Of a DNA stretch of 64,000 nucleotides, positions 21,901 to 33,159 are shown one piece after another; position 1 is the stretch's first letter, and every line of letters begins with the position of its first letter. The translations under genes and the position numbers were made by a program. The notes below the pieces were generated by a model, which worked only from the letters and a program-made list of their open reading frames with translations, searched no databases and had not been told where the DNA came from. The stretch lies in contig CM046452.1 of NCBI GenBank assembly GCA_025506515.1, positions 45,323,562 through 45,387,561 on the forward strand, written 5' to 3'. This DNA comes from Flaveria trinervia. Taxonomy: Eukaryota; Streptophyta; Magnoliopsida; Asterales; Asteraceae.

Positions 21901-23193
21901 TGAGGAGAGAGCGCATCTGTGGCATTTGTCTTGTTATCTTTTATGTTGTTTTCATTCACCTAATGGTCTGTATTATACACTTTGGTTGGTGGGGCTTTGG
22001 GTTGGCTATTGTGTTTCTTCTGAACTCTGAATTGTACATTTATTTGTCTTTTGTTTAGTTTATCATTTTGTTTGCTAGTAGTTGTTTGTGATAACAGGTT
22101 GGCTGAGCATGTTGGGATAGACAGGCATATGTGGCATTGACTGGCATACTGACAGTCTCACATACCCAGCTAAGTCGTTTCACTTATATTCTTTGTAAAA
22201 TTCGTTCATTTATTTTTCAATTTTTGTTAGAGGGTAGTTATGTTTCCATCTTTGCATTGGGACAATGCAAGATTCAGTGTGGGGATGGGACATAGTTAAC
22301 TTAGTTGTCTTGCTTTTAAATTTTTAATCTTACAAGTTACAAAAAAAAAAGAAAATAAAAAAAATGTCCTTCAAAATGAAACTTTTTGCAACAAAATGGA
22401 AGATGATATAATCACTGGATACTGTTTTCTCTAACAAATGAATTGTTTTGAAAAAGAACATGCATGATTAGGATGTATTGGTAGGCCCAACCGACTTTGA
22501 AAAAGTCCCTTAAGTGTCTAATTAATCAAACATAACGAAACGCTTGGAAATCTTGTGGGTTGTCGCCTTGGGGGGAATGCGGTGAAGCTGAAAACCGCTA
22601 ATATAGTGAAAAAGGACCATTACAAGTTCACCCTAGAATTACGCAAGTGGTGAATCATGAAAGCAAAACAAAAAAAATGAAAAAAATGACAAAGCCTATG
22701 GTGTTATCCATCGGGATAGTGACTCAGTGTTTAACAGCCCTCTAGGTGGAGTCGCCAAAAATAAATAAAAAGCATTTCGGGTCTATGTTGTTTCCCTCTG
22801 GGATGGCGACTTGGAGATAACAACCTCTGGGACGAATTGTAGAAAAAAAAAAGTTTGCTCATGAGAATCCATTATTCGTTCCTGGTTGGTATTTAAACCT
22901 GGAAGGGGTTTGAACTAGAAATGGTAGGGCAGTCCCTATACCTTATACGCTTGAAGCGGGACTAGGTTGAGTCGTGTGCTTCCCGAGTTTGAGACCCATA
23001 GATTTTAAGAACAAACGAACTTGTACGTAAAGCTTGACACGAAAGGGTTTTGATAAGTCGGTGGTTGGGTTTAAGTGGATAACAATACCGGTAATCGTGG
23101 TCACGTGTGTTTATGTATTATGTAGTATTAGAGATTACTTTGTTGTTTTTCCAGTTATGATTCCATTGCAATAGTTATTTTTCGAGGACGAAA
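21901..23193 (+). other. Athila 3' untranslated region
   Basis: No coding region. It contains a second AGTGTGGGGAT motif near 22278, poly-A-rich stretches (22340-22370, 22665-22690), and TCGAGGACGAAAAAG just before the PPT. Confidence 0.65.
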
Positions 23194-23214
23194 AAGATTA
23201 AGTGTGGGGATATT
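23194..23214 (+). promoter_or_regulatory. Polypurine tract of Athila
   Basis: AAGATTAAGTGTGGGGATAT directly precedes the 3' LTR. The AGTGTGGGG form is the usual Athila PPT. Confidence 0.8.
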
Positions 23215-24873
23215 TGATGTATTGCAAAATACATTTCTTATTCATTATATTTTGTATATTTTTTATTAGTTTTGAGTCAATTTTTATTGAAATAGATTAA
23301 CTTTTCTTTAAATTTTGTTTTGCATGTTTTTTTTAGCTAAAGGAAGCCGAACATAGAAGAAACGAGCTCGAAACGTGCTGAATGGATGGGAGCTGAAAAA
23401 GTCAAACTGCTGGTCAACGCAGTGGCTCACACCCCAGCGAGCCATATGACTGTTTCCAGTCGCGGGGCGCGAGAGAACGCAGTGGCTCACACCCCAGCGA
23501 GCCAGTTTCATGTTTTCGGTCGCTGGGGCGCGAGAGGAGTCAGATCTGGACGCGAATTTGAGTTTTATAGCCTATTTTCAGCAGATTAAAAACATCATCA
23601 TCTTCATTGCAAACCCTAGAACGAATTAGGCACTTTTGGGGCAATTTTGGAGCAAGGTTTTCAAGAATTTTGAAGCACGGGAAGCATTCGGATCAAGGAG
23701 TGAAGGCAAGGACGCATTCGGATCATCTTCGTGTCATCCGGGTGTCCCGCTTTCTCTTTGTTTTTCGTTTCCATGTTTTCTACCATTGCTTTGACTTTAC
23801 TTGTAGTTTTAATTGAAATTATGAGTAGCTAAACGCTTTGTTACTGCTTAGACGGATGAATGGTTGATTAAAGTTTGGATTTTTAATGGAATTTCATGTG
23901 ATTTATGGTTGTCTTTGAATTGTAGGATTGTTTAGTCTCATGTTTGAATGCATTTGAATGTTTGTTACTGATTGAACACTGTTTATTACTTTACATAACG
24001 CTTGGTGACTGTCTATATCACATGTAGGGTTATGTTAGGTCATAGATTTTGGTGATTGTCTATGTCATAGAATAAATCTTTGGTCTTTGAAGTTAAAATG
24101 CGCAATAGGCTTTAAAAGTGATGTTCGGTAATCAATTAGGTTCAAGTGTTCTGCTTAACTCATTACTGTGAGGTTTGGGTTTGTTGCTAGGTCTAAGTCA
24201 TTAAACCGTAAGGTAGGAGCTTTTGTGAGGAAGTGACCCTTTTGACTATTGTCTAGTAAGTTCATTTAAGAGATTTGACTAACTTTGGTTTAGGTCCTGT
24301 GAAGGAATAGATCACATAAGTACCTTCATTGACCCGTTAGACATCTCATGAGAGTAAGTTTAACAACCGGTAGGTAAATAACCTTAGGGTGTCGTGTAGT
24401 ACTCTTGAGAGTGATTAGGAGGCTTAGATATCCCGAAAGGTGAGAACTTTAAGATCCCGGTTCCCATAATAAACAACTTTCCATTAGAAACCATTATTTG
24501 AACAACCAGGATTCCTGTCTAAGCAGTATCGTCCCATTTCTGAATTTCAATCCATTTCTATTTGTGTCTTTAATTGTCTTAGCTCATTTAGTTGTTATTT
24601 TACTTCATTTACTTTATTAAGAAATTGTTAAACCACCCTTTTTATATAAACAAAATAGTTAGTTTGTGTCAGTTAAGTCTAAATCAAGTGAATTAACGTG
24701 GTTCTATCTAGAGTCTCGTGGGTTCGATATCCGGACTTATTTTAGCTATACTAGAGTCGATCGGTACATTTGCCGGTTAGTAGTTTAGTGTGTTTTAGTG
24801 AGTCTAGAGTATTACTTAGAGTCTAATTTAGGGTAATTTAGTTAATATAATTAAACTACTTTTTAGCACATCA
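23215..24873 (+). repeat. Athila 3' LTR
   Basis: 1659 bp, nearly identical to 13119-14776 and followed by the GGCAC target duplication. Differences include C/T at CpG sites (AACGCGC vs AACGTGC) and many one-base length changes in homopolymers. Confidence 0.92.
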
Positions 24874-25052
24874 GGCACATGTCAAGGGTTGTCGTATGGT
24901 CTGGTGCTTTAACTGTTGCGTGGAGGGCCACGTAAGTAGGGATTGTAAGAAGTCGAGGGCTGAGGTTTCTGGGGTGAAGAAGACGGGGAGTGAAGGACCG
25001 AGGGTGAGCGCCAGGGCATTCACTATGAAACAAAAGGAAACTAGGACGAACC
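24874..25052 (+). pseudogene. Chromovirus gag (A1), part after the Athila insertion
   Basis: Gag resumes after the duplicated GGCAC. The last zinc knuckle is visible as CFNCCVEGHVSRDC, with the usual Gly changed to Cys, followed by a short basic linker. The two knuckle parts on either side of Athila belong to one protein. Protease follows at once in another frame. Confidence 0.8.
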
Positions 25053-26713
25053 TTGAATGTGTCTCGTACGTTTCTAGTGAACCAACTTTTAGCTTCTGTG
25101 TTATTTGATTCTGGTGCCAGTAAAAGTTTTATCTCTGCTGCTTTCTGTGCTATGCTGCCTCTTAGTAGTAGATGTGTTGATGCGCCTTTTGATGTAGAAA
25201 CTGCCATAGGTAAGTCTACCAGGATCTCCGAGATGATAGATTGTGATGTGAAACTAGAAGGTCATAAATTTCCTGTGAGACTGTTCGTGATGACCCTAGG
25301 TTTTTGATATGGTTCGTGGGATGGATTGGTTAGCAGACTTCAAGGCGAACATTGTGTGTCGAAAGAAGATGATTTGTCTGACAGCGCCTGAAGGGAGTTT
25401 GGTAACGATTTATGGGGATCGGGTCACGATGATCCCGAAAGTAATCTCATTGGCGGTGGTGGGAAAGTGCATGAGACATGGATGTAGCGCCTACTTGGCT
25501 TATGTAAAGGATGTGGATACACCAACACCACCACTGTCTGAAGTACCGGTTGTGTGTGACTTTCCAGACGTGTTCCCAGAAGACTTACCAGGAGTGCCAC
25601 CCGACCGGGAGATCGAGTTACAGATTGACTTGATACCGTGTCCCCAACCTGTTGCCAAGGCACCGTATCAGTTGGCTCCGACTAAGATGAAGGAGTTGAT
25701 GGAGTAGTTGTAAGAGCTACTTGATAAGGGGTTCATTCGACCGAGTATCTCTCCTTGGGGTGCCCCAGTCTTATTTGTAAAGAAGAAACACGGTAGTATG
25801 AGGATGTGTATTGACTACCGTGAGATGAACAAGTTGATGGTGAAGAACCGCTACCCCTTACCATGAATTGATGACTTGTTTGATCAGCTTTAAGGTGACA
25901 GTTAGTTTTAAAGGATAGATCTTTGATCTGGCTACCATCAGCTAAAGGTGAAGGAGCAGGACATTCCTAAAACAGCTTTTGGCACACGTTATGGTCACTA
26001 CGAGTTACTTGTCATGTATTTCGGTTTGACCAATGCGCCAACTACTTTTATGGATCTGATGAATCGGGTGTGTTGGCCGATGTTGGATAAATCAGTGATT
26101 GTGTTTATTGATGATATTCTGATTATTCGAAGAGCGAGAAAGAGCATACCGATCACATTTGGGAGGTTCTAGAGACGCTGAGAAGAGAGAAGTTGTATGC
26201 CAAGTTCCCTAAGTGCGCGTTCTGGTTGCGCGAAATTTAGTTCTTGGGGTCACGTGGTAAATCCCAACAGGATTATGGTGGACCTGACAAAGGTGGAGGC
26301 GATGATGCAATGGAAGTCTCCAATGACACCATCCGAGATTCATAGTTTCTTGGGTTTGGCGGGCTACTACAGATGGTTTATTCAAGAATTTTCTAAGATC
26401 GCTTCTCCAGTAACTAAGTTGACCAGAAAGATGTAAAGTTTGTATGGGGTCAAAGCTCAAGATAAGGCGTTTGAAGAATTAAAGGCGAAATTGACTCAAG
26501 ATCCTGTTCTGTCATTACCCAATGGAAGTGAAGATCTGCTGGTTTATTCTGATGCTTCCTACTCGCGGTTAGGGTGTGTGTTAATGCAAAGAGGGAAGGT
26601 TATAGCCTATGCATCCTGACAGTTGAAGGTTCATGAGGTCAATTATCCTACTCATGACTTGGATCTAGCAGCCGTGGTCTTTGCACTAAAGATTTGGAGG
26701 CATTACCTGTATG
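25053..26713 (+). pseudogene. Chromovirus pol (A1): protease, RT, start of RNase H
   Basis: Protease at 25053-25307 keeps VLFDSGASKSFIS, and a one-base shift leads to RGMDWLADF at 25318. The linker FPDVFPEDLPGVPPDREIEL and the RT start follow, then a stop at 25705. RT continues with KGFIRPSISPWGAPVLFVKK and MCIDYREMN, two stops and a damaged DLFDQL..SGYHQLKV block. It then has KTAFGTRYGHYELLVM, FGLTNAP and the catalytic FIDD (about 26103-26115). The later thumb and connection (VEAMMQWKSP, IHSFLGLAGYYRWFI) is at 26270-26436. The RNase H start is heavily shifted (26437-26620). Non-functional. Confidence 0.85.
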
Positions 26714-27066
26714 TTGAAGGTCTCGCCTTGGAAGGTATTATTTGGTTCAAAAAGTGGGGCAAGTTCAGCTGGAGGTACATAGGCCCTTTCCGAATCATTG
26801 CAAGAGTAGGAGAGATGGCCTATAGACTGGAGTTACCAGATGAGTTAAGTGGAATTCACCCGACATTCCATGTATCTTATCTGAGAAAGTGCTTGGTAGA
26901 AGAAGATATGATTGTTCCGCCGGAGGATATCGAAGTAGACGAATGGCGCCATTACGTGGAGCAACCAGTGGCAATCATCGATCGAAAAGAGAAGAAGCTG
27001 AGGAATAAAGTGGTTCCTCTTATGCGTGTACAGTGGAAGCACAAGAAAGGATCGGAGTCAACATAG
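26623..27066 (+). pseudogene. A1 RNase H fused in frame to chromodomain (integrase deleted)
   Basis: This open frame of 147 codons begins inside RNase H (KVHEVNYPTHDLDLAAVVFA, ALKIWRHYLY). At residue about 30 it changes directly to the region after the integrase core (LEGIIWFKKWGKFSWRYIGPF). It continues LELPDELSGIHPTFHVSYL, and then the chromodomain tail VAIIDRKEKKLRNKVVPLMR and VQWKHKKGSEST before a stop. The rest of RNase H, the zinc finger and the whole DDE core are missing, a deletion of over 1 kb relative to element 0. The join keeps frame, probably by chance. Confidence 0.85.
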
Positions 27067-27140
27067 GATACTGAAAAAAGAAATGAGGCAGCATTACCCA
27101 CGTTTGTTCGAGGAATAACAAATTTTAGGGACGAAACCTA

Positions 27141-27156
27141 TTTAAGGGGGGGGACT
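27141..27156 (+). promoter_or_regulatory. Polypurine tract of A1
   Basis: TTTAAGGGGGGGGACT lies directly before the 3' LTR, after GGGACGAAACC. Confidence 0.8.
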
Positions 27157-29047
27157 TGTAACACCTGGATATTTTCATTGAAGTCGGCGAAAGAAGAAAA
27201 AAAGAAATAAAGTCCAAAGTCGAGGGACCAAACTCGCTAATGAGAGAAAGTTGGGTGAGTGGTGGTATTTAAAGGGTGACGGCAGCCCTCACCCTCTCCC
27301 CACACTTGTAAAATAAGCCAAAGAGAGGAAGAGAGGAATAAAAGAGGAGAAAAAGGGGTTTTCGAGCTCGTTTTCGTGATTTCGGGCATTAAAGTTGAAG
27401 TGTAGCAGGTTGAATCGAAGCTCTACTCGATGGTGTCGTTTGTGTGAGTTCTAGGACCCCTCTTTTACATGTTTTTGAATGATTTTGGGGTTGGAATACA
27501 TCTGAAACCTGTTTTTGAAATACGTGTGTTTGACCCATGTGTATGTGTTTGTGTGTGTTTCATTTGGGGTTTGATTCCGGGCTTGTGTGTGCTTGTATGG
27601 TGTTATAGTATGTGTTTCTAAGGTTTGGGATGGTAGATTTAAACTTAGAATGGGTTTATGTGAGTCTGGAGGTCGAAAATGGCAGATTGGGTTCGGGAGT
27701 GAGCTGTATTATGCATCAGCTATGGCTATGCGACCAAATGGCATGCGATTGGAGGTCATGCAACGGAATGTAATGCGACTAGGGTCCATACACATGCAAG
27801 TCATGTGACTGGGGTCCATACGTATGCAAGTCGTGCGATTGGAGTACATACGCCTGTGAGTCGCGCGACTAAGGTTCATTCGCATGGGAGTCGTGCGATT
27901 GAGGGTCCTTACGCCTGATTGTTTATTTGCATAGGTCCATTCGCAAATAGTGCCCATCCGTATTAGTTCATTCGCATAGTGTTCTTTCGCCTAATGTCCA
28001 TTCACCTATGTTTTCATTCGCATGGAGGCCATGCGACTGAAGGGTGTCCATACGCCCAAATAGGGCTCGTGCACCCGAAAGAGCCTAGTTTAACTATCTT
28101 ACTTTCGGGGAGTTGTGTAGAGGTTGGCTATGACATGGGAGGTTCCCAGGGGTTCCTGTAAGTTGACTTTTGTGGTCACAGATGATGTTTGGGGCATGTG
28201 GTCGATGTGGGTTACTGCTTTATGTATGTTGTTATGTATGTGTATTTTATGCCTCGTATGATGATGTTGTACGTTATGTTCCTTGTTTTGCTTCATTGTC
28301 TTCCTGTGGCTTCCCTTGCATGCTAATGAATATGTATTGTAAAGTGGAAGATAATGAAAAAGGGAACGAAATGAAAGAATGCATGCAAAAATGAAAGGCG
28401 TGCAAGCAAATGTATGGAAGGGACACACCCATTATAAGGTGTTAGACTAACGGTGTGCGGGTTCGCTACCCCAGAAGGATGCACATCGGGGTCCATCTTT
28501 GTGATCAACCATTTGTATAGAACCTCTACCACTTACCCTGATACTGCGGCACCATGTATAGCTGTCTATTTATAAATTTCGGCTAAGTAGCCATATAGTT
28601 TGGGGTGTAGCACATGGTATTGGTACAGAAGATATGAAAAGTGAAAGAAAGAACGAATAATGAAGATATAATGATATATATATGTGTACGTATGATGTGT
28701 GATCAGATGCTAAAGTAAAGTATGGTTTTATTAAAAGTAAAGTATGTTTATTATAAAACTTCAACTCACTCAGCAACGCTGACTTTTTATGTATTTCCAG
28801 TTGGCAGGTAATGTTCCTGGGGATGACACCATGCGGCTACTCGGCCCTTTTGGATGGCATTCTTTTGATTAATGTTTTTGCATTGAAATGCAAACAAACA
28901 ATACTTTGAATGAATGTTGTATTAACTTGCAAAAGCATTTCTAATGATATGAAAAGTTATATTTATGCTTCCGCTACAATATTTTATGAATGTTAAATTT
29001 AAAGTTATAAGTTTTATGTGTAATGATTTACCACCTATAAGCGTCCC
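27157..29047 (+). repeat. 3' LTR of A1, main part
   Basis: Starts TGTAACACCTGG and runs to CTATAAGCGTCCC at 29047, where the copia element cuts it. The last 17 bp (GAGAACGGGGCCTTACA) are at 50836-50852. A motif array (27716-28060) matches the one in the 5' LTR. The hairpin CAGCAACGCTGAC and the donor-like GGCAGGTAATG are present at about 28771-28813. Confidence 0.85.
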
Positions 29048-29752
29048 TGTTAGGACCGTTTAGGTACGGAGTACTAACTTATTTTGTGCATGTACCAACT
29101 CAAATAGTGCGGAATCATATTAGATTGGCGATCCAATCAGGGAGAACACAGTTATGATTACTCCAACGATTAAAGAAATGTTATGAATGTTTAGAACACG
29201 ATCAACTGTGATCTATGAACTTGGAACAGGTCTTCTTGAGTCTCTGGACGGATAGGGTATGATTATATGCGTACGTATTCGAATTGTTAAGTTTTTCCAT
29301 GAATTAGGTGGTATTTATAGGTTAGGGTTTTCCATTCGTGCGACTGAAGCACGCGATTGATCCATCCGCACGACTGAAGGTCCAGTCATGCGACTAAGTC
29401 AATCTTATGTCTCAATCGTGTGACTAATCCAGTCTCTTGGTTCAGTAGTGGGACAGGTCCATTAGCATAAAGTATTCATGCGTATGGTCCATTAGCATGG
29501 TCCATTCGCATGAGAACTTCACACAATTAAGTTTGAACATGTTTTTCAATTATTATTGACTAAGAATTATATAAACAACCACAAACCTATATAGTTAGCT
29601 CAATACGCGTTATCACACAATAAACAATGAATATTAAACATTATATGCATCAACCACACATTGTATTTCATTCATACCAATTCAATTACATATATGTAAG
29701 ACATGAAAGACTTTTACATTAAGCTCCTAAACTAGGTACACATGTATCTACA
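29048..29752 (-). repeat. Copia 3' LTR
   Basis: On the plus strand it runs TGTTAGGACC...TGTATCTACA, 705 bp. The other LTR is about 30 bp longer, the difference lying in the GTGCGACTGA array (29335-29515). Confidence 0.88.
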
Positions 29753-29850
29753 AACTCCCCCTTGGACCTAGTTTATATCATTGTCTAACATTCTTCATCA
29801 GCTCTTCAAACTTCTTGTACTTCTCCTATCTTGTAGCTCCAGCATGTATC

Positions 29851-30980
29851 TCAAATGCAAAACAGAGCCATATAACATTTTGAAACTGGAGGGCATGTAC
29901 AATCTTGCAAATCACAGAATAATGGCCACTTGTATAAAGTATAAACATCGTCAGCAGACAAGTTGGTCAGCCACATAGGGTCAAATACCCGGATAGTATC
30001 CATTTGGCTCTCCATCTGTAAGACTATGACCGCTTCACCTTTTCTCCAATCATAGTACCACCACTTGAAGTGTGGAGTGAAGTCCTGTGGCATTCCCCTT
30101 AGAGGGATTCTTGACATTGTGCGCGGAGGACTCCACTTCAGCACTATCTTTGGCTTTCCAGTAATGGAATCAACTTTAGACCGTCGGATGTACCTCGTCA
30201 GTTGATGAGGTCTGAAGTTGACCCAACTGGTCTGGTACTCTTTCCTCAATGCAGCCTCAAACCAGCCTGACATTTTCTTTGGATTAGCAAATAACAACTT
30301 CAGGCATGCCAGCTGGTTGAGCTCAAAACCAGGTAGAGTCTTTAGATCGTGTGGGAATTTAAAGAACTCTATGCCCTTTTCTCTCTTCATAGCATACACA
30401 TTAAGATTCTTAAAACAAGCCCATGCGATGATTTTTCCTGACACCTTTAAATGTTTCTTGACTTTGTACAACTTGGTGTAGACATTTGGCTTTTGTGCAG
30501 TGCGCATGGCCCAGATCTCAGCAAAACAGGCCGCCCATTCAGCCTTTTTGATGTTGACATCATCGTTTGAGGCTTGGGCTTGATCCTTATTCTTCTCGGA
30601 CTCTTGCTTCGTCTGATCCAGTTTTTTAAACATATCACTGACGAGAGTATCACCCAGATTGGGGACTACATTTCCCTCTCTGTCAGCATACTCTAGATAA
30701 TGGTCAGCCGTGACATCCTCGATCTTTATTTCATCTATGTCATTGAGCTCATCATCACTTGTAACTTCAAAAGTAAGAGCGTCCTTGACAATCTCGTCCA
30801 GGTTGAGCCAGAACATCTCAGCAAGTTGGTCATTAGTAAGGTCATGAATGATTTCTCCTTCTTCAGGAGTATAGCTTACAGACCTTCTAACTATCCCTTG
30901 CAAATCAAGAATCATTGTAAGTTGAGACTTGATTTGCTGAAGGGGAGTAATATCATACTCATCTTGCTAAGATGATTGAT
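29851..30980 (-). CDS. Third ORF of the copia element, C-terminal exon
   Basis: 354 codons are open from the ATG at 30915. The frame extends upstream to 30980, broken by one TAG (QSS-stop-QDEYDITPLQQ). I do not recognise a named domain. The protein has an acidic first half (DELNDIDEIKIEDVTADHYL), a Lys/Glu-rich stretch, then a mixed domain with FKFPHDLKTLPGFELNQLAC, WVNFRPHQLTRYIRRSK, HFKWWYYDWRKGEAVIVLQ and DPMWLTNLSADDVYTLYKW. No signal peptide or membrane helix is apparent. It lies between pol and the 3' LTR, where SIRE-type elements carry an extra ORF. It is the longest undamaged frame in this element. From memory, Asteraceae elements carry related 3' ORFs, but I cannot name a function. 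Confidence 0.55.
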
Positions 30981-31131
30981 CTGCTTGATTTAAACATGTA
31001 ACACATCAATTGTTAGTAATTAATCAAGACAATCAAACATTTGATAAAGATATATAAACATTAGTTACATAATATTAATACAAGATTCAAGTACAAAAGT
31101 TTTTACAAATACATAAACTTCTATGCATTAC
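30981..31131 (-). other. Candidate intron in the third copia ORF
   Basis: On the minus strand a donor AAAA|GTAATG at 31131 and an acceptor AATCAAGCAG at 30981 bound 151 AT-rich bases with stops in the coding frame. Joining the sides keeps frame between the acidic exon (DAPAIQDK) and the C-terminal exon (QSS...QDEYD). This is supported by frame and consensus only. Confidence 0.5.
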
Positions 31132-31883
31132 TTTTGTCTTGTATAGCAGGTGCGTCAGTAGGTGAGGTAGAAGATGAGGTTCCTTGGTCTTGATTTCTCT
31201 TTATGCATCTCTTTTGACCCTGAGCTGAGGCAGATGCAGCTGCATCTCCTTTTTCATCATCATCATCATCATTCTGCCTTTCCCTTGTCTCCTCATCAGC
31301 ATTGGTCTCATCATCATCACTATCATCATCATCATCATCATCATCATCTTTATCATCATCATCTCTTCTCTTATCTGAGTGGCTCATCCTTTGATTCCTT
31401 GAGCTTGAGCATCATGGTCTTGTTTGTAGCCTCCAACTCCCTAATCCTTTTAGCAAATTGGTCGTTTTGCTCCTGGAGTTGGGCAATTTGCTGAGCTTGA
31501 TGTGAGATCAGCTGTGCTTGGGTAGCATTAAGCTCCGCAAGCTGATGTAGTTGGGCAACTCTCTTTTTATCAGCAACCAATAGCTTCAGCACCATACGGT
31601 TAAGTGCTGACAGCTGTTCCTCTACCCCAATAGGTGGCAAAGATGATCCTGTGGTGAATGTTGGGTGGGATGATGGTCTGGCTTGGTGGGTGGTGGTGGA
31701 AGTGGTGGCTGTGGTGAATATGGGTGGTAGTATATAAGAGGGTGGTGAAGTGTAGGTTGTAGTGGTGGTGGAGGGTATGGTACTAGTGATGGGTGGTGTA
31801 GTAGTAGTGGTGGTAGCTGTGGTGGTAGATATGGTGGTGGTGGCTGTAGTTGTGGTAGTGGCAGTGGGTGTAGATGTGGTCAA
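31132..31883 (-). pseudogene. Third copia ORF: Thr-rich, coiled-coil and Asp-rich middle part
   Basis: The piece 31371-31883 opens with a low-complexity Thr/Pro/Ser run (about residues 1-75). A clear coiled-coil segment follows (VEEQLSALNRMVLKLLVADK ... QLQEQNDQFAKRIRELEATN). One base shift near 31380 leads to the overlapping frame 31121-31387, with a long Asp run coded by GAT repeats and then a basic/Ser-rich tail ending DAPAIQDK at the candidate donor. The repeats make this section prone to slippage, so the shift may be a replication or sequencing error. The plus-strand ORFs here (His-rich, Val-rich) are shadows. Confidence 0.55.
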
Positions 31884-32459
31884 TATGAATCACTGCCTCT
31901 CCCCCTTTTGCTATAGGGGTGAGCCATTCTCTTCCTCCTCGAGCCTTTAGACATAGTGGCTCCCCCTAGGCTGATGGGCAGGTCTGGGGTGTAAGATGGA
32001 TCAGTAGTAGCCTCCCTAGACTCACCTTGGTGTCCACCTACCGCCCTAAGACCTCTCTCTGTGGCTACGACCCGCTCCCCACCATTTGCACCAGAGGCTC
32101 ATCATTAGTATCTTCCTCCTCGTCCATCTGGAAGTCAGGGTGAATGGGAGCAGACTCAAGTCCACCCTAACCATCACCACCCTGATCATCACCATGGTCA
32201 TCTCCATCGGAGTCATCGGAGGGCAGAGCTATCTCCTTAACGTCCGAGTCACTATCATCGTGGCGCCATTTCCTCCTTGCCAGTGCCACATAGTCTTCCC
32301 GGGCCAAATGCCGAAAACCTTCTTCCAGGGGGCTTCACCTGCTTCCCCTTGTACACCTTCATCCTACCCAGTGTGGTGTCATCATCACCTCCAACATCAT
32401 AGCGTCATCCTTCTCCTTGGGCAGTTGGGGAAGCTTCTCATCTATAATCAGCTATAAGA

Positions 32460-33062
32460 ATCAAGGGTACATACAAAAGCTCTTTTTCCCTTTCGCCTAT
32501 AAGTTCTTGATCATGTAGGTAAAAATCATGTTGGAGAAGCTGAAGGAGTGGTTAGTACCAGTGCCACGTAGGCATTCTGGATTTGGTCAGAGAGGTCATC
32601 GAATCCACCCCTCCTCGATGCAATGCACTTGAGAATGACGTATGCTAAGTACTTAAGTTGGGGACACATGTTGCTTTTGTTTAGCACCCCTGCATTGATG
32701 TCCCCAGAGTACATCATCCTGAGAAAGCATCCCCGAACAGTCAAGGGGTGTAACCTGGTTGGGTGAGAAGCATCATCACCTAGACCTAGAACTCGTCGGA
32801 GGTTTGCTACTGTGACCTCTATCTCATGCCCAAAAATGCTGCTGCGTATGCAGTAAGGCTCTGTGGATCTGTCTACTGACGCACCTTCCTAGAAGGCCTG
32901 CTGTATAGACAGGTAGGGTGTGCATGGTGCAGATATAGCCCTGTAGATCCTAGATCTCCTCATAAATGTAATGATGTCAGCAAAGTCTGCAGCATTCCTG
33001 GTAGTGGCATCCAGATGAGCACAAATGTTATGCTTGGTGTTGATTATTCACTTGTCTGCCAT
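32460..33062 (-). pseudogene. Third copia ORF: N-terminal domain, broken
   Basis: Starts with ATG at 33062 (MADK, then a stop at codon 5). It continues HNICAHLDATTRNAADFADI, TFMRRSRIYRAIS, a shifted stretch, FGHEIEVTVANLRRVLGLGD, FLRMMYSGDINAGVLNKSNM and YLAYVILKCIASRRGGFDDL. This order recalls a conserved 3' ORF of Asteraceae copia elements often mis-annotated as synaptobrevin/longin-like; that link is from memory. Between this part and the Thr-rich section (31884-32459) the minus strand encodes broken acidic segments (DDSDGDDHGDDQGG, MDEEEDTNDEPL), probably the same protein. Confidence 0.5.
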
Positions 33063-33159
33063 GTTTCTGTAACACAAGACACATAAACATTAGATTTTTC
33101 CATATGAGAAACTTTTGATTCTTCAACGGTGTTGAAGTCATTCTAGTTCCATCATGCAT

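Larger units (their letters stand above)
13119..24873 (+). mobile_element. Athila-type Ty3/gypsy retrotransposon, recent insertion
   Basis: This is an 11,755-bp element with LTRs TGATGTATTG...TAGCACATCA at 13119-14776 and 23215-24873. It is flanked by a perfect 5-bp target duplication GGCAC (13114-13118 and 24874-24878). Order: PBS, gag, protease-RT-RNase H, integrase, GC-rich spacer, small third ORF, PPT. By eye I count about two dozen differences between the LTRs, roughly half of them single-base indels, so it inserted recently. It nevertheless carries ten or more frameshifts or stops in gag-pol, so it is either non-autonomous or affected by sequence errors. Confidence 0.92.

Noticed and set aside
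29851..30915. Env gene of a plant retrovirus
   Set aside because: No signal peptide, membrane helix or cleavage-like site visible, so I list it as an unknown third ORF instead.
31174..31494. His-rich plus-strand ORF
   Set aside because: Antisense shadow of the Asp-coding GAT repeat in the third copia ORF.
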